A stretch of DNA of 64,000 nucleotides, from positions 53,382,162 through 53,446,161 of the forward strand of contig CAMGYJ010000010.1 in NCBI GenBank assembly GCA_946122785.1, read 5' to 3'. The position numbers and the translations under genes were made by a program. Source of the DNA: Linum tenue (taxonomy: Eukaryota > Streptophyta > Magnoliopsida > Malpighiales > Linaceae). Position 1 is the first letter of the stretch; every line of letters starts with the position of its first letter. The notes under the pieces were generated by a model. That model did no database searches. It was not told the origin of the DNA and worked only from the letters and a program-made list of their open reading frames with translations. This document shows, piece by piece, positions 44,763 to 56,472 of the stretch.

Positions 44763-46185
44763 TGATAACATCGGATTTGCACATGTTTGCACCCTCGTTT
44801 CTTAATCATTTTGGCTTGAGTTTCTGCTTTCTTGGACTATTTTGCGCTAGGTTGTGTTCCTTTGTCACATTTCAGGCCCTAGCACATAAAGTGAAGCGTA
44901 GGCGCAAGTTTCAAGTCAATCAGAGATCATTTGGCAATTCGGGAGAAGAAACACGAGCATGACCTGAGGAATAATGGATTTCTACCTCATATTATGGACA
45001 AATTATCATGGAAGTTTGTTATGAAAAGAAAGAGGACGAAACTACGAGCGTCTGGGTTCAAACGGCGACTGATTTGGAGTCTGAACGAGGGAGAAACGAA
45101 GCTTTGAACAGGAGCTGAGGAAGAATTACGGGCAGGAGAATTACGACCCTAATTTGGCCTCCCATACCCGTATTTTCACTGCCGAGAGGAGCTTTGGGTG
45201 CGCTGAAACTTAACCAAAACGCGTGTTTTGGGCACAATACGGGCATGGAAGAATTACGACCGTAATTCAGCCCGTAATTCGCCCAGAATCGGGTTTTTTG
45301 AGGCAGATTCGAGTCAAAGGAAAGGGAGAGCGGGGTTTTTGGTTCCCAAACACCCAAGGGACGAACCCTAGAGAGAGAGAGCGACTTGGGAACATTCTTG
45401 GAGCTATTTTGGAGGATTTCTTCGCCATTGGAGCTCGGGAATTAAGCTTGGAGATAGAGATTGAAGATCTAGATCAGATTTCTGCAGTCTCTCTCTTCTC
45501 TATGGAGTAACTTCCCTTCACTTAGGTTTTGAGGAACCCTAGTTCCATGTGTTAGGATCTTTCTTGTATGAATTTTTGGATGCTATATTGTTTGATTATT
45601 ATCGATTGAGGCATGATTTATTGAGTCAATTGAATCTTGATCAAATTCTCTTTATTTCTGCTTTAACCTATTATAGATAGAATCTGATTAGGTTAAGAGA
45701 GCTTCCTTGATTGATAGTAGTGAATTGGTTGTGCGAGAGTCAATCAATTCACTGCTTTGTACTGGAATTCATTCCAGTAGTGGAGATCTGTGTGAATCGC
45801 CTTAGCAGTCTATCCCGGTGAAGGCTAGTCGCCTGCCGGGTATTCTGTCTGAGAGGGTTTGGTCAGCTTAAGAGATTCCAAGCTAATTTAGGATCTTCCG
45901 CAGTTTAATCAACAGTAGATCAACCAAAGGTAATTGCAACTTGGACCTAATTGAGGAGCTAGGGGGAATCTACCTAAGTGAGTTCCCAACTTGTAATTAG
46001 TAGAGTAGTAAGTAGAGTAGTTTATAAATCAATCCTTAATCTAGTTTGCTAGATAATGAACTGAAGCTGAGTAATAGTAACTCTAGAGACCCGTGGATTC
46101 GATATTTATTACTTGTGCCACTATACTGCAGTCCCTTTCATTGGTTATACTTGGCCATTGTTCGGTGTTGTGTTTTAGCGTGTCA
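44763..46185 (+). repeat. 3' LTR of element B
   Basis: 1423 bp. Its palindrome module (45125-45290) carries an extra CAGCCCGTAATT copy absent from the 5' LTR, so the module length differs within one element. Confidence 0.93.
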
Positions 46186-46190
46186 GGGAA

Positions 46191-46770
46191 TTGGTCATCT
46201 ATTTATAGACTTCAAGGAACGGACAAGTTCACGGCCAGGAAGGGGAAAGTTCGCGGCCGTGATCTTCTTCCTAGAGACCGCGATCTTCAGACGTTGCCAT
46301 TTTGGTATTCAAACTCGAGGAGTTTACGAGCCGACTTCACGGTCACGATTCATGAGTCGTGGCCGCAAACTTCCTCTTGGTCAGGGTGAACAAAGGTCGT
46401 GATCAGACTCGAGAAACTCTTGGTTTCTCCTCGGCTGGCTTCTTCACGAAGTTCGCGCCTGAAGCCTCCAGATTCACGCCCTCGTTCTTGGGCTCTCAGG
46501 TCGTGATCTTCGCCATAGCTTCGCAATCTGCTTTCTCAGCCATGATCTACTTCTCCAGGCTGTGATCATCATCTTCCTCCCATTTTGCTACACTTGTGCC
46601 CTTTTTGTTCCTAATTCGCATGTATTGTCTAAAGCACCCTAAAATCACATCATGATCAAATAGGAACAAAATAGGGATACAATTGATGCTATTTCTAAAG
46701 ATTATGCACATGAATTAGCACAAAACAAACCTAAATATGAAGAGTACATAACACCAAGTTAGGTGTATCA
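46191..46770 (-). mobile_element. Family E LTR, second part
   Basis: Continues 40091-40615. It ends AGGTGTATCA (TGATACACCT on the minus strand). GC-rich repeats ACGGCCAGG, CGCGGCCGTGATC, GTGGCCGC and GGTCGTGATC fill 46214-46560. No polypurine tract adjoins the end, so it is a solo or truncated LTR. Confidence 0.65.
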
Positions 46771-46789
46771 AATATTGTTATGTGTAATA

Positions 46790-47477
46790 ACCTCGCTTTG
46801 TGCGAGTATGTTTGTGTGTGTTTTTGTGTTTTCTTCTTCTTTGTGAAGCTCCCATCTACTACCCCAGTCTATGTTCAACATTCACTAGCCAATTTTTGGT
46901 AACTTCTTCACCTTACCCTTATTCTCCATTGCGGACAATGTTGTGTTTAAGTGTGGGGGGTGTATCAGTTGTGATTGGCATGTGAATGTGTATGAATCCT
47001 TGATCGAAGTGGCCGGTTGTTGGAAGAATCTTGTGTTTATTGGCATTGACTTTGGATTGTTACTATTGATTGAGTGCATCCTATTATGATGATTGAGAAT
47101 TACATTAGGTTGGTGCAAGTGTTTAGTTCTCATATGTGTGCACATGGATCGATGCCTTGACATGAGTACTCATTGATTGAAACTGCCATGCATCAAATTT
47201 TTTGAAATTGTAATGGATGATTGAGCGTCTAGGTAGCCATGTGTCGATCGCCTTTTTCACGTGTGATAGATCCCACTTACAATGATGTGTAGCATTCACG
47301 TTGTCATTAGCTAGGAAGATGGAGGAATAGGATTAATCCACACCCCAAAAAGGTTGATTGTCCCGATATTTATATCCATTAGTCAACCCTTTTGAGCCGT
47401 GTGAAGCCCATGGTGCTAGGACCAGCATGAACTTGGTAAAATCCAAGGCGAACCTGCCACAACATTTTTCATATCCT
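46790..47477 (+). mobile_element. 3' internal remnant of another Athila-like element
   Basis: CTCCATTGCGGACAATG followed by TTTAAGTGTGGGGGGTG (46925-46963) matches the first purine tract of A, B and C. The sequence beyond (to ~47470) is not similar to them. No coding ORF. Confidence 0.5.
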
Positions 47478-48195
47478 CCTTTGATAGACCTCAGGATCTA
47501 GGGTGCGGTTATTGCGGAGAATTTGGGAATGAGATTTGATCAATTAGGGATTGCTCTGGGAAATTAGGGTTTCGAATAGGTAGATAGAGAGAGGGAGAGA
47601 GGGTCAGCCGAAGCCTTGTAGAGAGAGAGGGAGAACTCGGCCAGGGAAAAGAAGAAGAGAGAGGATTAGGGTTTAATATTCTTATTAAGCTTACCCATAA
47701 ACCTCACTTACACCGGTACTTATACTAATCGACATTTATCCCCTTTACTCCCCGAAATAATAACCTAATCCTAATACTCCCTCCCAAATAATGGACCAAC
47801 ATAATAATCCAAAGAATAACCGACAATTAATTATAATCATAAAATGTTTCCATAATCCCCTTCCTCTTGAAGCACAACCTTGCCCTCAAGGTTGATCCTC
47901 GTCGTCCTGTTTCACCTTCATTTCCGTGCCTTCTTCCTCATCCACTTCATCCTCCCAATGCCCCAAAAGCATCATCAAGTCCGGCTTCGTGCCCTGGTTC
48001 CCAAAGACAAACTTCTCATTGCAGTTCAAGCACTTCCCTTCCCTCCTCTTCTGCTCAATCTCCGCGAGAGTTAAACGAACAAACCCCTTTAGTGGCGCTC
48101 GAATTCTCGCACGATTAGCTCCAGGTCCTGCCACCCCGGAAGCTCCAGCACCGCCCACGGAACTTCCTCCTCCACCTCCTGCCGCCACGACCTAG
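47478..48195 (-). mobile_element. Ty3/gypsy chromovirus-like remnant: gag zinc-knuckle fragment joined to pol end and LTR
   Basis: Minus strand: an ORF (48188-47886) with APLKGFVRLTLAEIEQKRRE then GKCLNCNEKFVFGN, the linker and start of the CCHC knuckle typical of chromovirus gag, followed soon by an acidic stretch and GGGCAAGGTTGTGCTTCAAG, which resembles the end of pol in such elements. The next ~400 bp (AAACCCTAATCC, CTCTCTC runs) look like LTR. Protease, RT and integrase are absent, so an internal deletion is likely. Confidence 0.5.
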
Positions 48196-49140
48196 GAATG
48201 AGAAGATTAGAGTTTTGGAGTGCTTTATAGAGAGAAACACCTTGGGAGAGCTTCATTAAAGATCCATTCAACCCAAGGAGTAAGGAGAAGGTGCAAGCAA
48301 AGAGAAGAAGCTTGATTCTATCATTCCCCTCTTCTAGTTTGTATTTTCTTCTTCTCTCTAATGAATTGAATCTCTAATGGTTGTTTAGGGTAGATGAACC
48401 CTAGTTATAGGTTGTGAATGTTTGGGTTATGAATGAATGAATGTGTTTGTCTAGTAGATTCTTAATGCCACTCTTTCCTAAATGATGACGCTTGGGCAAC
48501 TAGCCCTAATCTTTCCTCTTGCCTACTTTATGCTACCACGTTGGGTATGGAGTTCTAGGGTTAGACGGGTATGCGCCATCTGGCGATTTTAGGTTAGATG
48601 AGTGAATGGGGGCCTATAGTGGTCGAGGCGACCGAACCCCTGCTATAGGTAGCCTTCCTAGATGAAACCCGGGATGAAACCTCGGTGTGGATGGTGGATA
48701 GTGTCCATTGAAATGAGCCATAAGCTTAATGCCCCAGATACGATAGCCTAGATCAAGGGTGACTGAAACATGGGTTTAGGGGAGGCGTACTCGAAGGTGT
48801 GTGGATAACGACGAAAGCCCACGAAAAGAGCTCACTCACCACATTCGATTAACCCTACACCGCAACCTTAGCTAGGAGGATTCAACCCTAGGCAACCATC
48901 TCATCTCTAGCGTCCTCCCAAACACTTGGTTGGTTGTTTATTTGGCCTTAGGAGTAGGTTAATTTAGCTAAAACCCCTCACCAAACTTTCATCCTGATTA
49001 GATAGTAGTTCGGAGCGAAGTAATAATACACTTAGGGATCCCTCGTAATACGAGCAAGCCACTTTACTACAACCCTAGCTAGGTTATACTTGGCCTAGTT
49101 AGGATTTAATAGAGAGTGTGGTTTGAGTTTATAAATTTAA
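48196..49140 (+). mobile_element. Family E LTR, plus-strand copy (3' part)
   Basis: Matches the reverse complement of 40091-40615 over the GTTGGGTATGGAGTT and TAGGGTTAGACGGGTATG blocks and ends near AGGTTATACTTGGCCTAG, the usual U5 signature. The right edge is approximate. Confidence 0.6.
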
Positions 49141-49987
49141 AGCTCGGTCGCGCACCCGAACACGATCAGTCAACCTTTCAAAATACAAAATATTAGTCAA
49201 ACTTACCTTGTAGGAGCAATTTTGTTAGTAATGCTGATTTCACAACATGATGCTTAGTTGGAAGAGGCATATGGCCGCCAATGTTTCAAATTTTCAGTAT
49301 TTTAATTAAAAAAGAATAAATATAATTTGTTAGCTATACACTTCAAAAAAATTCCAAATTATTAGCCAAACTTTTCGAAATGCAAAGATTAGCTATATCC
49401 TTTGTAAAGCATGCAAATATTAGTCATTTGTCTATTATCATCAATAACTTTCTAACGACGCTACATGTTAGCGTCCACGTCATATTCCATTTAAAATTTG
49501 ACATTCACTTTTTATATTTTTAATTTACATTATTTAAAATTTTATTCAATACACGTTGTCCACTGTGGGTAGAAGAGGATGCTTTTGTTGGCTAGTAGTC
49601 TTCATCATATTCATCCTAAATTTTTTCATGATCTACTCATGTATTGGATGAGGAACCCGCTGATGTGGACTCTGACATGGAGCACGTTACAAAATTATTA
49701 ACAATAACAGACAAATAGCCAATTTTTGGATTATAAAAGACTTGGTGAATACATTGTATTTCGAAAGGTTTGACTAATAATTTGAAAAGTTTGAAAGGTT
49801 TGGCGAAGAGGTGGATGCGTATTGAATCATCATCAGGGTGTTGCATCGAATACAAATTTCCTAGAACTTTTTTATATGATTGACATGATTTCGATCGGAT
49901 CGGCCCTCAAAAAGTCTAACATCCTGGATCACGTGAATCATGAAGGCTTGTCATTTGAAAATTGGGTTAGTGATGGTTGGAGAGACA
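49141..49987. other. AT-rich region, possible TIR element
   Basis: CCTTTCAAAATACAAAATAT (~49173) and, inverted, CCTTTCGAAATACAATG (~49765) suggest a MITE of ~600 bp. I found no TSD. No gene. Confidence 0.3.
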
Positions 49988-49995
49988 ATGTCAGG

Positions 49996-50604
49996 CAGGG
50001 GCGGAGACACCATGTATTTAGGGTGTTCCATGGCACACCCTTGGATTGGGACTAGAACATAAAAAAATAGGGGTATTAGTTTATGCTATAGTTAAGATTG
50101 AACATGAAACCCTCTTGCTATTAACTTTAGCATTTTCATTAAATCATAATTACTTATCTGATACACCAATACGTTTTATTGTGTATATATATAATTAATT
50201 TACTATTTACAAATAATAAGTAAAATAAATTAAAAAAACTCATAATTGCATGCTTATTGAAGCAGTCATCGGAACTTTAGCCCTAACAAGCAAAACTTCT
50301 CCCAGTCCCACCCTGAAGTTAGCATTGCTGCTACCAGTCGCCACTGCAAGTGTTGAAAGAGTATTTTCGGCAATGAACTACGTGAAGAGCACTCTTCGCC
50401 TTCGAAGTCGAATGAGTGATGATATCGTGAATGATTTTTTCGTAGGACACATTGAGAGTGACATTCTTGATAGTCTGGATGATGAATGTATTTTACGAAC
50501 TCTTCAAAATATGAGAACCCGTCGTGGGTCACTATAAAAAATTGATAGTCATTTTAATTTTTTAAGTTGGCACCCCCTTATCCAAAATCCAGGCTACGCC
50601 ACTG
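49996..50604 (+). mobile_element. Internally deleted hAT element, TSD ATGTCAG(G/C)
   Basis: Ends CAGGGGCGGAGACACC and, on the other strand, CAGTGGCGTAGCCTGG. Flanks ATGTCAGG (49988-49995) and ATGTCAGC (50605-50612) match at 7 of 8 bases. Only 609 bp remain. Confidence 0.82.
50250..50537 (+). pseudogene. hAT transposase C-terminal dimerisation domain fragment
   Basis: The 95-aa frame contains LALLLPVATASVERVFSAMN, YVKSTLRLRSRMSDDIVNDF and GHIESDIL, the conserved C-terminal hAT dimerisation block. The catalytic part is deleted, so it cannot transpose itself. It ends ~67 bp before the element's right end, the normal place for a hAT stop codon. Confidence 0.85.
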
Positions 50605-50612
50605 ATGTCAGC

Positions 50613-51464
50613 GCCTAGGCTTGCCATTCTAGCCTTCGTGTACTCCTCCTATAGTGATTGGGGTACCCGTGGTTTGTGGGATTTATGGTGTACAGAGAGC
50701 GGATCCTATGAGTAACCATAGGGTGAGTAACCACGAGTAACCCATCCACATCAGCGTGACATCTGCACCCTCTCCCTCTCATGGAAAGCCTTTAATCTTT
50801 TTCACTTTAATCTTTAACGAATGATTTTTTTCTCGTTTTAAGTCGGTATTTGAATTTTTTTGCACGGAGATTCAGATTAATTGTGCTCTTCAAAATGATA
50901 TTCACTTTGACATATTTTTGGAACAAAAAAAGTGAGTCATTTTTTTGCACAGAGATTCAGATTAATTGTGCTCTTGAACCAAAAAACCTAGCATGGAGTA
51001 GAAAAAGAAAGAAGGTCCCATCAAGGAAACTTTCCCCAACAAAATTGCACCAATTTATTACAATTTTCATTTCCAATCTTCTCTTTCTTTGTTTATAACA
51101 ATTAAGTGTCTTGATTTAATTTCAAAAAGTCAATAGTATTATAAAAAAAATTGTGGAACAATAGAATTAAATTAAGGAAACAAAAAATTGAAAGTATATT
51201 AATTGGAATGAACTAAATTAGGTTTAGTTTACGGAAAAATTAAATTGGAATGAGTTTCATTTTCAAAAGTATCAAATTAAGGAAGCAAAACATTAAACAA
51301 TCTAAATTTAAAGAAGTTAAATTGGAGTTTATTAAATCAAAATGTTCACTCTCTAATTCTCCTCTCCTTATTAGTGTGATGAATTAAATTGTCCCACCTT
51401 AATTTCATATTGTCTCCTTTATATAGCGATGGCAATAAAAACGAACTCGAAACTTTTCCACTTT
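50613..51464. other. AT-rich intergenic DNA with a 40-bp direct repeat
   Basis: GAGATTCAGATTAATTGTGC occurs at ~50866 and ~50950 within a ~40-bp repeat. No gene or TE end recognised. Confidence 0.4.
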
Positions 51465-53946
51465 CAGGCGACGGAGAGGCGAAGGAAAAATACCATTAAG
51501 AAACTTCGAGATGAACGGGGGCGGGGGTTTTATTGGGAAAAATGAGGTGAGTTTCCGTCTTCGTGAGCATTTTCAGTCCTTACCAGCCAAGGAGAGTCGG
51601 GGAGTGCAAAAGTAATAGAGGCGATTCAGCATAAAGTTTCTCCAAATATGAACGACATGCTGTCCCAACCATTTACAGCTGAAGAAATCGATTGTGCTCT
51701 TCGTCAAACATGCTCACTAAAAACCCCTGGCAACGATGGCTTTTGTGCTTTATTCTATAAAGATAACTGGGAAACTCTTGGAGACAAAGTCATAGATGAT
51801 CTCTTGCGGTTCTTAGAGACTGGAAGCATTCCAGCGGAACTCAATCACACCTTAATCACCTTGATCCTGAAGATAAAGAGCCCTAAATCTCCAAAAGACT
51901 ACCATCTGATTAGTCTATGTAATGTGCTCTACAAGTTGCTCTCCAAAGTTCTGGCAAACAGACTGAAATCGATCTTGATAAGCTTCAAAACTCAGAGTGT
52001 TTTTGTTCCTGGCTATGCTATTTTCGATAATGCCATTGCTGCTTTTGAGTGCTTTACGGCCATGAAACAGAGAACGAAAAGGGAAGAAAGGCTTCTTTGC
52101 GGCGAAGCTAAATATGGCGAAGGCCTACGATCGCGTTGAATGGTCGTTTCTGCAGAAAGTGATGGAAAAGATGAGGTTCAATGCTAGATGGTTCGGCCTT
52201 GTCATGAGATGCATCTCCTCAGTGTCGTATTCGATTCCTATTAACGGCCATAAGAGAGAAACTTTCCTTCCTACCCGAGGCCTACGACAAGAGGATGCGA
52301 TTTCTCCTTACATGTTCTTATTGTGTGCGGAAGGTCTATCCTCGATGATCACAGAAGCTGTAAAGAAAGGGGATATCCATGGTATTACTATCAGAAAATT
52401 AAACAGATTCTACAGAACTACGAAGCTGAGACGGGGCAGATGGTGAATCTTAGCAAATCGTAGCTGACTTTTAGTAAGAACATCTGACCACCACAATGAC
52501 AATAGTTAACTGATTGCTTGGGCATCCGGGAAGTTTCAAAGCATGAAAAATACTTGGGGTTACCAACAGACGTTGGAAGATTGAAGAAGGTGACTTTCAA
52601 CTTTATAGAGGAGAGGATTCGAGGAAGGATTAGTGGATGGAAGGGAAAATTAATTTCCACTGCTGGGAAAGATGTGCTCATTATGAGCAGAGATGTTGGA
52701 GGAGGGATCTCCTATAGGTTCTGTTCATCCCAAAAGAACAAGCAGCCATCATGGCCATCCCTATTCCCATCCATCTAGTTCCTGAAGCCATATGCTGGAT
52801 GCACACAAAGAATGGAAAATACATCGTCAAGATAAGCTATCATAGAGCTCTGGAAATGGATACGCAGGAGGAGAGTCAAACAAACAACGAGGAAGAGGAG
52901 GATGAATAATCCGGGGGAATCAACTCTGATACTTTGAACAAATTGTGGAAAGTGCAAGCTCCACCAAAGGTTCACTACTTTCTCTGGAAGCTAATGCACA
53001 ACATCCTCCCAAAAACTTCAAATGTGGAGAAGAAGCTCAAAGAAAAAGTTGAGCCAGACTATCCTTACTCTGGTCAGAAAGAGACTCACGTCCATCGCTT
53101 TCTTCTCTGGCAATAGTCACTCCGTATATGGCATAGAAGTGGCTGGGCCGATAAACTCCCAGTGACAGATGATTGCCGGATGGATGTTTGGCTGAGGAAA
53201 CTTCTGACAGAGGAAGAGTATGAGAATATGGGTAGAATTGCAGCTTTGTTATGGTATTTATGGATTGAATGAAATAATCATCAACATAACGGCCCGAAAC
53301 TTGAAGAGGAGGAGATGTTCTGGAAGTTCTAATTATTCATCCAATCTTACAGAGATGCACAGCATAGTAGTGCAACAACAGGTGGAATTCGAGCCCAGCA
53401 AGAGGTTAGATGGGATCCCCCACCCATTGGCTATTTAAAGGTAAACGCTGATGCAGGTTGCCTTAAAGACCTGGGAATGGGGTTGGGGCTTGTTGCTAGA
53501 AATTGGGAAGGAAATATCACCCTGACAGCAGTCAAAAGAGTGGCAATGAAATGGTCTCCCGAAGCGCAATGGCGAATGCAATGTTGTTTGCCATTGATAA
53601 AATGAAAGAAGCTCAATTGGGACCCTATATTCTGGAATCAGATTGCTTGAACCTTATAAATAAACTGAATGGTGATGAGCCTTTTTAAGAGTCTGGTATC
53701 CTCTGCGAAAACATAAAGCAAGCAACATATGAAGGAGATTGTCGCGAATGGAGGTTTATTCCCCGTTTAGCAAATATGGTGGCCCATAATGTTGATCATA
53801 GCCCGATCAGTATGAATGATTGAATTAGTTGGGTAGGTGATGTACCCTGTGTTATTCTGCAGACGATTTTAGCTGATAAGAGCCATTTGGCTTATTAATA
53901 AAGGCAATAGAGGTAGTAAACCTCTTTCTCTGAAAAAAAAAAAAAA
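51465..53946 (+). mobile_element. L1-type LINE remnant with poly(A) tail
   Basis: Plus-strand fragments in order: pre-RT segment (NTIKKLRDERG); reverse transcriptase (FTAEEIDCALRQTCSLKTPG, NDGFCALFYKDNW, LISLCNVLYKLLSKVLANRL; frameshift; MAKAYDRVEWSFLQKVMEKM, GLRQEDAISPYMFLLCAEGL); the YADD-containing block is deleted; then KHEKYLGLPTDVGR and RISGWKGKLISTAGKDVLI; a reverse-transcriptase-associated zinc-binding segment (LWKVQAPPKVHYFLWKLMHN); and an RNase H-like end (AMLFAIDKMKEAQLGPYILE). It ends TTATTAATAAAGG then A14 (53933-53946). Stops and deletions make it dead. No TSD found. Confidence 0.85.
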
Positions 53947-54535
53947 CAAAACTCATGGTTGCGGATACCCGACCGCCTCCGACCCAGTCAATGCGGGGAA
54001 TCCCCGCTTTGACTGGGTATAGGGAGGGTATGGATAAATCCCACAAAAGGTCCGCCTCCGACCCAATCAACGCGGGAAATCTCCGCTTTGAATAGGTATG
54101 GGTTGGTGTGGATAAAACCCGCAAAAAGGTTGATGGGTATGGGCGAGTATGGTTTTGGACTCCCCCGCCCCATACTCATACCTAAACCCGCCCCACCAAG
54201 GATGTTATGTTATATGCATAAAATATAAGGAGTTTATGATAACTTGTCAATGGAATGGAGGGTAATTAAAAGAAAAAACAAAGTGTAAAATTGTAATTGA
54301 TGGCAACCAAACCCTAATTTCATCCTCTTATGTATTAGTTCCATAATTTTGGGCGGGTGAAATCCATATTTGTCACCATATTCTTTTATTAATGGTGAGT
54401 AGTTGATGGAGTGGGGATTACACATGGGTATCTGAAAATCGTGGGTGGGTATGGATTTGTAAAACCTTCCACCGCATGGGTATAAAGTGGGTTTGGGTTT
54501 GGATATTTGAAAATGGGGATGAGGTTGGTTTAGGC
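53947..54535. repeat. Two ~80-bp tandem units with a large palindrome
   Basis: CCGCCTCCGACCCAGTCAAT (53973) and CCGCCTCCGACCCAATCAAC (54052) start two imperfect units. The first holds a 37-bp near-palindrome at 53982-54018. The rest has GGGTATGG / ACCCGCCCC strings typical of hAT-derived non-autonomous elements, but no bounded element was found. Confidence 0.5.
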
Positions 54536-56464
54536 TAGGGATGGCAACGGCTCGGGTCGGAAGCGGATAGTGCATATCCGTTACCCTACCCAAACTAGTT
54601 CGAGTTTTACCCATACCCACGTGAGAAATGATAGAAAATCAAAACCAAATCCACATCCACTCGGATTTTGGGTATCCACGGTTATCCATGGGTAATAAAT
54701 TTTTTTATAACTCAAACCAATATGTTATTCACACGTATACTAACATTACGTAAGAGGAAATTTATGATAATAATTCACTAGAATGAAGAAAATAAATTAA
54801 AACAACACAATTTCATGAAAATATTATATTTATATGTGATAACATCGGATTTGCACATGTTTGCCCCTCGTTTCTTGATCATTTTGGCTTGAGTTTCTGC
54901 TTTCTTGGACTATTTTACGCTAGGTTGTGTTCCTTTGTCACATTTCAGGTCCTAGCACATAAAGTGATGCATAGGCGCAAGTTTCAAGTCAATCAGAGAT
55001 CAATTGGCGATTCGGGAGAAGAAACTCGGGCATGACCTGAAGAAGAATGGATTTCTACCTAGCTTAATGGACAAAGAATCATGCAATCTTGTCATGAAAA
55101 GAAAGAGGACGAGACTACGAGCTTCTGGGATCAAACGGCGACTGATTCGGAGTCCGGACGAGGGAGAAACGAAGCATTAAACAGAGGCTGAGCAAGCCAC
55201 ACGGGCATCCTGGAACCCCACACGGCCGTGTGAGTCGTGGCCGTGTGGAAATCACCGAGCCTTCGCACGGGCATCTGGGAAAGCCACACGGCAGTGTGGC
55301 CTGCCCGCGTGATCGGGAATTCCTGTTTAAAACCCGATTTTCAGCAAAATGAAAGGGGAGAGCTGGGTTTTGGATCCCAAACACCCAAGGGACGAACCCT
55401 AGAGAGAGAGAGCGACTTGGGAACGTTCTTGGAGCTATTTTGGAGGATTTCTTCGCCATTGGAGCTCGGGAATCAAGCTTGGAGATGGAGATTGAAGATC
55501 TAGATCAGATTTCTGCAGTCTCTCTCTTCTATATGGAGTAACTTCCCTTCACTTAGGTTTTGAGGAACCCTAGTTCCATGAGTTAGGATCTTTCTTGTAT
55601 GAAGTTTTGTATGCTATATTGTTTGATTATAATCGATTGAGGCATGATTTATTGAGTCAATTGAATCGTGATCAAATTCTCTTGATTTCTGCTTTAACCT
55701 ATGATAGATAGAACTGATTAGGTTAAGAGAGCTTCCTTGATTGATAGTGGTGAATTGGTTGTGCGAGAGTCAATCAATTCATTGCTTTGTACTGGAATTC
55801 ATTCCAGTAGTGGAGTTCTGTGTCCATAGCCTCAGCTTTCTATCCTGGTGAAGACTAGTCGTCAACCGGGTAGTTGGACTGAGAGGGCTTGGTCAGCTTA
55901 AGAGATTCCAAGCTAATTTAGGATCTTCCGCAGTTTAATCAACAGTAGATCAACCAAAGGTAATTGCAACTTGGACCTAATTGAGGAGCTAGGGGGAATC
56001 ATACCTAAGTGAGTTCCCAACTTGTAATTAGTAGAGTAGTTAGTAGAGTAGTTTAGTAAATCAATCCTTAATCTAGTTTGCTAGATAATGAACTGAAGCT
56101 GAGTAATAGTAACTCTAGAGACCCGTGGATTCGATATTTATTACTTGTGCCACTATACTGCAGTCCCTTTCATTGGTTACACTTGGCCATTGTTAGGTGT
56201 TGTGTTTTAGCGTGTCAATATGCTAAATACATAATATGTTAGAGAAAAATAAAAATTATTTCTAGACAAAATACATATGGTTGTGTATAATCGTGCGGGT
56301 TCGGGTTGGATAGTGAGAAAATCATGACCACCCATTACCCACAATAATTTGGTTCGGGTTTTACCCGTACCCACTAAAAGTCCTTCGGGTTCGAGTTTTC
56401 CCCTACCCGATTAGGTCGGATTCGGACGAATATCCACTGTTACGGATATGTTTGCCATCCTTAT
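54536..56464. mobile_element. Non-autonomous hAT element, TSD (G/T)TTTAGGC, containing a solo LTR
   Basis: Ends TAGGGATGGCAACGG and, inverted, TAAGGATGGCAAACA. Flanks GTTTAGGC (54528-54535) and TTTTAGGC (56465-56472) match at 7 of 8. Without the LTR it is ~540 bp with CGGGTT / ACCCGAA subterminal repeats and no transposase. Confidence 0.8.
54837..56217 (+). mobile_element. Solo LTR, Athila-like family D, TSD ATATG
   Basis: 1381 bp from TGATAACATCGG to GCGTGTCA, exact ATATG on both sides (54832-54836, 56218-56222). It is close to A and B LTRs except for its palindrome module (55194-55320: CACACGGCCGTGTG, GTGGCCGTGTGG, CCACACGGCAGTGTGG). TTTAAAACC (55327) is the TATA-like sequence beyond the module. 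LTR-LTR recombination removed the internal part. Confidence 0.93.
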
Positions 56465-56472
56465 TTTAGGCA

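Larger units (their letters stand above)
40621..46185 (+). mobile_element. Complete pol-less Athila-like element B, 5.6 kb, TSD GGGAA
   Basis: LTRs at 40621-42031 and 44763-46185 both start TGATAACATCGG and end GCGTGTCA. GGGAA flanks it (40616-40620, 46186-46190). Inside: primer-binding site, one acidic ORF, hairpins and polypurine tract, but no pol. The LTRs differ by many scattered substitutions and one 12-bp gap, so B is older than C. Confidence 0.93.
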
